Origin: an uncultured Halieaceae bacterium
Lineage (GTDB): Bacteria > Pseudomonadota > Gammaproteobacteria > Pseudomonadales > Halieaceae
Assembly (NCBI GenBank): GCA_913031575.1
Contig: CAJWEV010000009.1
Span: 1-54,955 of the forward strand
Direction: 5' to 3'
Length of the DNA: 54,955 nt
Under the pieces are notes generated by a model. It ran no database searches. It saw nothing but the letters and a program-made list of their open reading frames with translations, and was not told the origin of the DNA. The translations under genes and the position numbers were made by a program. Shown here in pieces: positions 50,208 to 54,955 of the stretch (position 1 is its first letter; the number at the start of each line of letters is the position of its first letter).

Positions 50208-51340
50208 TGGTGGTTCCAAAAGTTGTCATTGACAACGCGATATGGGTGACACCTCGTCTTTCGGCCCTCCCAATAGAACTAGTTCCGATTCGAGGGACGC
50301 AAATCGTTCCTGCCGACCTAAAGGACGCGACTGCCTTGCTCACACGGACCGTTACGCGGGTCGATGCAAAGCTATTGCAGGATAGCCCCATCACCTTTGT
50401 GGGGACTGCGAGTGCCGGAACCGATCATATCGATACGCGATACTTGTCAAAACGAGGCATACAGTTAGCGAATGCGGCCGGGTGTAACGCTGAGGCAGTA
50501 GGGGACTACGTTTTGGATGCTATCTATCAGTGCCAACGCATGGAATCGTTGATCAACGGGGCGACGGTAGGTCTCGTGGGCTACGGTGCGGTAGGGCGTC
50601 ACCTTGCAGCACGTCTCAGTAAATTGGGGGGAAGGGTAAAGGTTTATGACCCCTTTGTTCAGAGCACCGACGGTGATGTGAAGCTTTGCGCACTCCCTGA
50701 GGTTCTGGGATGCTCAATCGTCTCGCTTCACGCGGCCTTGCATACTGACCAGCCGTGTGCGAGCGCTCAGATGATCGACAAAGTAGCGGCGGACTATGTT
50801 TCGCCCGATGCCTTGTTTATCAATGCGGGGCGTGGGGGCTTAGTGACAGAAGAGGCGCTTCATAGATTGGCAGACAAGGGGGTTACGCTGGTGTTAGATA
50901 CCTGGCCTGATGAGCCTTTCCTGTCTCAAGAATTGCTTTCACGGGTGGTGTTTGCGACACCCCATATTGCTGGTTATACCGCTGCCGCGAAAACAAATGC
51001 CACAGAGTTTCTGGTTGAGCCGCTGGTGCGGGCCCTTAGTTTGGATAACCCGTTCGAGACGCTCGAGTCTGAGAATACGAAACAGTTCATGGTTAATCTG
51101 TCTCGCCAATCCGAGATTCATGGCTTCATGGATGTGATGAACGCGGTTAGCCGCTTAGCTCAGGACGACGGTGACTTCAGAGAGGCATTGAAAAAGTCAC
51201 AGACGCCAGATAATTTTGAAACGCAGCGGACGCAGTACAGATTGCGTAATCAATACAGTGCTTTGACGTTAGAGACAGTGAACGCAAGTGCTGAACTTCA
51301 GCGTTTATTGAGTGCAGCAGGTTTTAGGCTGGCTAGTTGA
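50207..51340 (+). CDS. pdxB: Erythronate-4-phosphate dehydrogenase
   Basis: The 377-residue NAD-dependent D-2-hydroxyacid dehydrogenase acts in pyridoxal phosphate synthesis. FVGTASAGTDHIDT and AAGCNAEAVGDYVLDA are PdxB-type blocks; VGLVGYGAVGRHLA binds NAD; NAGRGGLVTEEAL and FATPHIAGYTAAAK carry catalytic Arg/Glu/His. The extra C-terminal domain distinguishes PdxB from other members. ATG shares one base with the epmC stop (TGATG). Confidence 0.94.
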   Translation: MVVPKVVIDNAIWVTPRLSALPIELVPIRGTQIVPADLKDATALLTRTVTRVDAKLLQDSPITFVGTASAGTDHIDTRYLSKRGIQLANAAGCNAEAVGDYVLDAIYQCQRMESLINGATVGLVGYGAVGRHLAARLSKLGGRVKVYDPFVQSTDGDVKLCALPEVLGCSIVSLHAALHTDQPCASAQMIDKVAADYVSPDALFINAGRGGLVTEEALHRLADKGVTLVLDTWPDEPFLSQELLSRVVFATPHIAGYTAAAKTNATEFLVEPLVRALSLDNPFETLESENTKQFMVNLSRQSEIHGFMDVMNAVSRLAQDDGDFREALKKSQTPDNFETQRTQYRLRNQYSALTLETVNASAELQRLLSAAGFRLAS

Positions 51341-51393
51341 AATCAAAGAGAAAGCCCTCACAGTAACTTCAGGCAACGAACAGGAAGAGCCTC

Positions 51394-51783
51394 ATGACTG
51401 ACAAAGACGATACGTACTGGCGCGAGAAGCTAACACCCGAGGAGTATCATGTTCTCCGTCAGAAAGGTACAGAACGTGCGTTCACCGGTAAGTATTGGGA
51501 CACGACCGAGGTGGGCACTTATACCTGTCGAGGTTGTGGTGAAATGTTGTTCGAGTCGGACAGTAAATTCGATGCCGGTTGCGGTTGGCCTAGCTTCGAC
51601 AAGCCTGCGGCGGCTGGTGCCATTAATGAGGAGCGGGACACCAGCTACGGCATGATTCGTACCGAGGTGCTCTGTCAGAACTGCGGTGGGCATTTGGGCC
51701 ATGTGTTCCCTGACGGCCCCACCGAGACAGGTCTTCGCTATTGCATCAACAGTTTGTCAATCGACCTCAAAAAAGAAACTTGA
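51394..51783 (+). CDS. msrB: Peptide methionine-R-sulfoxide reductase MsrB
   Basis: The 129-residue enzyme repairs methionine-R-sulfoxide. Zinc cysteines are C45/C48 (CRGCGEMLF) and C94/C97 ([12 protein letters not shown]). The catalytic Cys117 is in [10 protein letters not shown], and the resolving Cys63 in AGCGWPSF. It has no signal peptide and no fused MsrA. It ends one base before the convergent homocysteine methyltransferase gene. Confidence 0.95.
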   Translation: MTDKDDTYWREKLTPEEYHVLRQKGTERAFTGKYWDTTEVGTYTCRGCGEMLFESDSKFDAGCGWPSFDKPAAAGAINEERDTSYGMIRTEVLCQNCGGHLGHVFPDGPTETGLRYCINSLSIDLKKET

Positions 51784-51784
51784 G

Positions 51785-52702
51785 TTATGGCACCAACTGC
51801 TTGGTCGTCGCTATACCCTCGCGTTGACAGTGGTCTGCAATAGCGGCGATGTGTGAGGGTCCGATTTCGCAACAGCCACCAATGACCTCGGCACCTAGGT
51901 CAATCCAGGTCTTCACAAACTCGAGGTATTCCTCAGGTCCAAGATCTTTTCGTTGAGTAAGAAGATCGACGGTACTTCCTGGCACGAGTGCTTCCACTGA
52001 CGTAAAGCCGTTCGCATATCCACCAAAGCGCACGCCCGACTTTGCAACAATCTTGAGGCCTTCAGTGACCATTTCCGGGATAGAGCAATTAATCAATATC
52101 GCATCGGGCGCGAACGGCATGACTGCCTCTATCGCCTCTTCTAGTGATTCACCAGACCGCAATAATGTGGCGTCGCTATCGCTCACCGTGAATGCAACGG
52201 CACCAATAACGCCTTCATCCCGTATCGCCTTAGCACCGGCACGTGCCTCGGCAATGTTACTCATCGTCTCCAGCAGGAAAGCGTCAATACGTGTCTTTTG
52301 TAAGCTAACGAGTTCTCGATACTGTGTGTAAGCACTCTCGAAGCCAGGCGCCACGGTGTGATCGTAGGACGCATTGAGCGGTGGCAGAGAGGCGACAACG
52401 GACACCTGGTCTGCACGCGCTGCATCGCTGATGCCGGTATTTGCTACTTGAAGCGCGGTCTCTAACATTTGCTCTAAAGACTCCTCGGGAGCAAATGTAT
52501 CGAGTCTGTGACGACTTACTGCGTAGGTATTGAGGCAGATGACCTTTGCGCCCGCGAGACAAAAATCTCGGTGAATGTCTGAGACGAGGTGCGGCTCGTT
52601 CATCATCACCTTGGTAGACCAAAGAGGGTGGGGTGGGGCACTGCTGCGTTTAATCAGTTCCTGCCCAAGGCCCCCGTCCAGTAGCGTAATTTGCTTCTTC
52701 AT
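51785..52702 (-). CDS. Homocysteine S-methyltransferase family protein
   Basis: The 305-residue barrel enzyme starts LLDGGLGQELIKR. CLNTYAVSRHRL, ILINCSIPEM and IGGCCEIGPSHI supply the three zinc-binding cysteines that activate homocysteine. The family (MmuM type) makes methionine from homocysteine and S-methylmethionine or SAM. A cobalamin domain is absent, so this is not MetH. It is the third gene of a minus-strand group that starts with metY. Confidence 0.88.
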   Translation of the reverse strand: MKKQITLLDGGLGQELIKRSSAPPHPLWSTKVMMNEPHLVSDIHRDFCLAGAKVICLNTYAVSRHRLDTFAPEESLEQMLETALQVANTGISDAARADQVSVVASLPPLNASYDHTVAPGFESAYTQYRELVSLQKTRIDAFLLETMSNIAEARAGAKAIRDEGVIGAVAFTVSDSDATLLRSGESLEEAIEAVMPFAPDAILINCSIPEMVTEGLKIVAKSGVRFGGYANGFTSVEALVPGSTVDLLTQRKDLGPEEYLEFVKTWIDLGAEVIGGCCEIGPSHIAAIADHCQREGIATTKQLVP

Positions 52703-52722
52703 ATCTGTTGCGTCATCACTTT

Positions 52723-53514
52723 TTACAGTAGGTGAATCTTGAGTTGATCCAGCACGTGATTAGGATCTTCTACCATGAGCGAGTGGCCAGCTCCGGGAAC
52801 GATATCCATCCGGGCACTCGACAAAGCGTCTAGTAGCGGTTTGGTAGCTCGCAGTGGGGTGAGCCTATCCGCGTCGCCGTGCAACATCAATGTTGGGGCT
52901 GTTATTTGGGCTGCGGCCTCGAGCCCTCGCTGATAAGCATTGCAGGCACGCATGTCACTATCCAGTGCGCTCTGTGCCTCATCTTCGTAACGGCGCATGC
53001 TATCGCTGACCATCCACATGCCAGGGTTTGGATTGCCACCCATGAGATTCTGCTTACTGAAGCCGAAGGACGTCAGCATCGAATGCGCGGCACCGGGTTT
53101 GTTCGCGGTTGCATCAAGAATGGGGTCGGAGACGGGCATGGGCGAGATAGAGCCAATCAATATCGCGTGAGTAACACGATCACCCAGTCGTGATGCCGTT
53201 TCGAGGGTTATGAGACTGCCCATGCTGTGCCCGACCAAGGCGACGCTATTTAGTCCTAGAGTGTTGATGAGCTCAATCGTCCAGCCAGCCATCTGTTCGA
53301 TACTTTCCAACACAGGCCCCTCGGACCGACCGTGCCCGGGAAGATCTAGGGCAATGACATTCCAGTCATGACGCGAAAAGTGTCGCGCAAATAGGGTCCA
53401 AACGCTGTGGTCAAAGCCGGCGCCATGGACAAACACAAGCGAGGGTTTCGCAGGGTCAATCGTCTTGTTGTTGGTGTAGACGTAGGTACCTTTTCCGGAC
53501 GAAACGAGCTTCAT
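52723..53514 (-). CDS. Alpha/beta hydrolase
   Basis: The 263-residue hydrolase has FVHGAGFDHSVW, LDLPGHGRSEGP, nucleophile elbow LVGHSMGSLI, Asp in LHGDADRLTP and His in GAGHSLMVED, a full triad. No signal peptide is present. The ATG shares one base with the metY stop (TAATG), so it is translationally coupled. Between metY and a homocysteine methyltransferase it could act in O-acyl-ester or thioester handling, but this is only positional inference. Confidence 0.85.
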   Translation of the reverse strand: MKLVSSGKGTYVYTNNKTIDPAKPSLVFVHGAGFDHSVWTLFARHFSRHDWNVIALDLPGHGRSEGPVLESIEQMAGWTIELINTLGLNSVALVGHSMGSLITLETASRLGDRVTHAILIGSISPMPVSDPILDATANKPGAAHSMLTSFGFSKQNLMGGNPNPGMWMVSDSMRRYEDEAQSALDSDMRACNAYQRGLEAAAQITAPTLMLHGDADRLTPLRATKPLLDALSSARMDIVPGAGHSLMVEDPNHVLDQLKIHLL

Positions 53515-54848
53515 TAACCCCGGCCTCCAGCCACTTTTTCGGCGGCGCGAAGTCCTGCCTTTAGATCAGCTATCAGGTCCTTAGGGTCCTCAAGTCCGAT
53601 CGACAGACGGATAGTTCCCTCTCCGATACCTGCTGCGGAAAGTGCCGCCTCGTCCATTCGGAAATGGGTAGTGCTGGCCGGGTGAATAACCAAAGACTTA
53701 GCGTCACCAACATTTGCGAGGTGTGAAAAGAGGTGCAAACCGTTAACGAAGGCGACCCCAGCCTCTCGTCCGCCTTTAACCTCGAATGTGAATACAGCGC
53801 TGGTGCCTTTGGGGTACAAGTCACTCGCTAGCGCATGATCTATATGACCAGGTAGATCTGGGTGTGCTACTCCGGCCACGGCATCGTGATTATCGAGAAA
53901 TGTAACCACTGCCCGTGTATTCGATACGTGCTTTTCCATGCGGACACCAAGCGTTTCCATACCCTGAAGTATGTAGAATGCGTTGGTGGGACTCTGACAG
54001 GCACCGAAATCCCTAAGTCCTTCTTTTCGAGCTCGAGAGATAAAGGCAGCAGGTCCAAATTCTTCGGTGAAAACGAGGTTGTGAAAGCCCTCGTAGGGCT
54101 CAGAGAGCTGTGGGAATTTACCTGAGGCATCCCAGTCAAAGCGGCCGCTATCGACCAATAGCCCGCCGATTACAATCCCGTGACCACTTAAGAACTTTGT
54201 CGCTGAATGCATCACAAGGTCGGCACCTAACTCGAAGGGACGCACGAGGTAGGGGGTGGTAAAGGTTGAATCAACCATTAGCGGAATGCCATTGTCGTGA
54301 GCGATTTTAGACACGACCGGGATATTGAGAACGTCGAGTCCAGGATTACCCACAGTTTCAGCAAAAATTAGCTGGGTTTCGGATCTAATAGCCGCGCGTA
54401 TGGCGTCTTCATCGCGTGCGTCTACAAACGTAGTCGTAATCCCAAAGCGCGGCAGGGTGAAGGCGAGCAGGTTGTGACTCCCGCCGTACAGTGCGCTGGA
54501 TGCCACAATATGCGAACCAGCATCCATTATCGTCATGATGGCCAGTTGTAAGGCAGCTTGACCACTGGCAGTTGCAATGGCGCCCACACCGCCCTCTAAG
54601 GCGGAGATCCGCTCCTCGAGAACCGCGGTCGTTGGGTTACTGAGCCGAGAATACACGTGCCCAGGTCTCTCCATGTTAAAAAGTGCGGCTGCGTAGTCAG
54701 AATCTGGGAAACAGTAGGAAGCAGTTTGGTAGATCGGAGTGGCCCGCGCACCCGTCGCCGGATCAGGCTTTCCACCTGCGTGTAACGCTAAGGTATCCAG
54801 TTCGGCTGGAGAGTAATCATTCATGCCTTTCGCTCGTTGTCGCGCCAT
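53514..54848 (-). CDS. metY: O-acetylhomoserine sulfhydrylase family protein
   Basis: The 444-residue PLP enzyme of the Cys/Met metabolism family makes homocysteine from O-acetylhomoserine and sulfide. TLALHAGGKPDPATGARATPIYQTASY opens the protein, FAETVGNPGLDVLNI and DSTFTTPYL follow, and the PLP lysine is in VMHSATKFLSGHG. Length above 420 fits MetY rather than MetB/MetZ. The start could be ATG 54848 or ATG 54824; neither has a good ribosome site. No SAM riboswitch is visible in the 55 bases before it. Confidence 0.9.
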   Translation of the reverse strand: MARQRAKGMNDYSPAELDTLALHAGGKPDPATGARATPIYQTASYCFPDSDYAAALFNMERPGHVYSRLSNPTTAVLEERISALEGGVGAIATASGQAALQLAIMTIMDAGSHIVASSALYGGSHNLLAFTLPRFGITTTFVDARDEDAIRAAIRSETQLIFAETVGNPGLDVLNIPVVSKIAHDNGIPLMVDSTFTTPYLVRPFELGADLVMHSATKFLSGHGIVIGGLLVDSGRFDWDASGKFPQLSEPYEGFHNLVFTEEFGPAAFISRARKEGLRDFGACQSPTNAFYILQGMETLGVRMEKHVSNTRAVVTFLDNHDAVAGVAHPDLPGHIDHALASDLYPKGTSAVFTFEVKGGREAGVAFVNGLHLFSHLANVGDAKSLVIHPASTTHFRMDEAALSAAGIGEGTIRLSIGLEDPKDLIADLKAGLRAAEKVAGGRG

Positions 54849-54903
54849 AGCGGCTTTAGAGCGCGCTATTGTACGCCGATCCGCGTGAGCATGAAGAAAA
54901 AAT

Positions 54904-54955
54904 TGGAGCGGGAAACGAGGTTCGAACTCGCGACCTCAACCTTGGCAAGGTTGCG
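54904..54955 (-). tRNA. tRNA-Gly (GCC), 5' part cut by window edge
   Basis: On the reverse strand the sequence shows the anticodon stem-loop CAACC-TTGCCAA-GGTTG with anticodon GCC, a T-arm with GTTCGAAC, the acceptor 3' strand TTTCCCGC and an encoded TCCA end. The D-arm and 5' acceptor lie beyond the window. A T-rich run follows the 3' end. Confidence 0.93.

Noticed and set aside
54849-54903. SAM riboswitch or T-box upstream of metY
   Set aside because: Only 55 bases separate metY from the tRNA and no riboswitch fold is visible.

Overview
The window looks like an ordinary, gene-dense stretch of chromosome from a gammaproteobacterium. Several families here point that way: ZipA, the PhoB/PhoR pair, GcvR, PdxB, the EF-P hydroxylase EpmC, TtcA, PrmB next to AroC, and the order sdhCDAB-sucAB-lpd-sucCD. 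The tight packing and gene content would suit a marine group such as Cellvibrionales/Halieaceae, but that is a guess. Both ends are cut: a glutathione peroxidase runs off the left edge and a tRNA-Gly runs off the right edge.

Left part (1-10 kb): minus-strand genes for a glutathione peroxidase, an alpha/beta hydrolase and a Cof-type HAD phosphatase. A plus-strand Tat-type FAD oxidoreductase follows. Next, on the minus strand, come the esterase tesA and a voltage-gated-type K+ channel with a zinc-ribbon tail, followed by the decayed start of a ygiQ-type radical SAM gene. Divergent from tesA is the ybbA-ybbP ABC export pair. Malate dehydrogenase closes this part on the minus strand.

Middle (10-27 kb): ttcA runs directly into a complete cytochrome c maturation operon, ccmABCDEFGHI, mostly with GTG starts that overlap the preceding stop. 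Then come smc-zipA-ligA, a small lipoprotein with a lytic-transglycosylase look, and phoBR preceded by a clear three-repeat Pho box.

Centre-right (27-42 kb): hisC is followed on the minus strand by the pair gltA and a FabH-like ketoacyl synthase. Divergent from gltA is the TCA block sdhCDAB-sucAB-lpd-sucCD, closed by a strong terminator. Together gltA, sdh, suc and the separate mdh cover citrate synthase, 2-oxoglutarate dehydrogenase, succinyl-CoA synthetase, succinate dehydrogenase and malate dehydrogenase.

Right part (42-55 kb): htpG sits behind a near-consensus heat-shock promoter and is followed by a SixA-like phosphatase and a hydrolase. Next are prmB-aroC, a small membrane protein, gcvR (minus), an exported methyltransferase-like protein, a TusA-like protein, epmC, pdxB and msrB. 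A minus-strand sulfur-amino-acid group (metY, hydrolase, homocysteine methyltransferase) lies beside tRNA-Gly(GCC).

I found no CRISPR array, prophage, insertion sequence, toxin-antitoxin pair or defence island, and nothing I would call a new multi-gene system. The observations most worth following are the ygiQ relic, the Pho box, the sigma-32 promoter, the gltA/FabH-like operon, the exported methyltransferase-like protein and the many overlapping gene ends.
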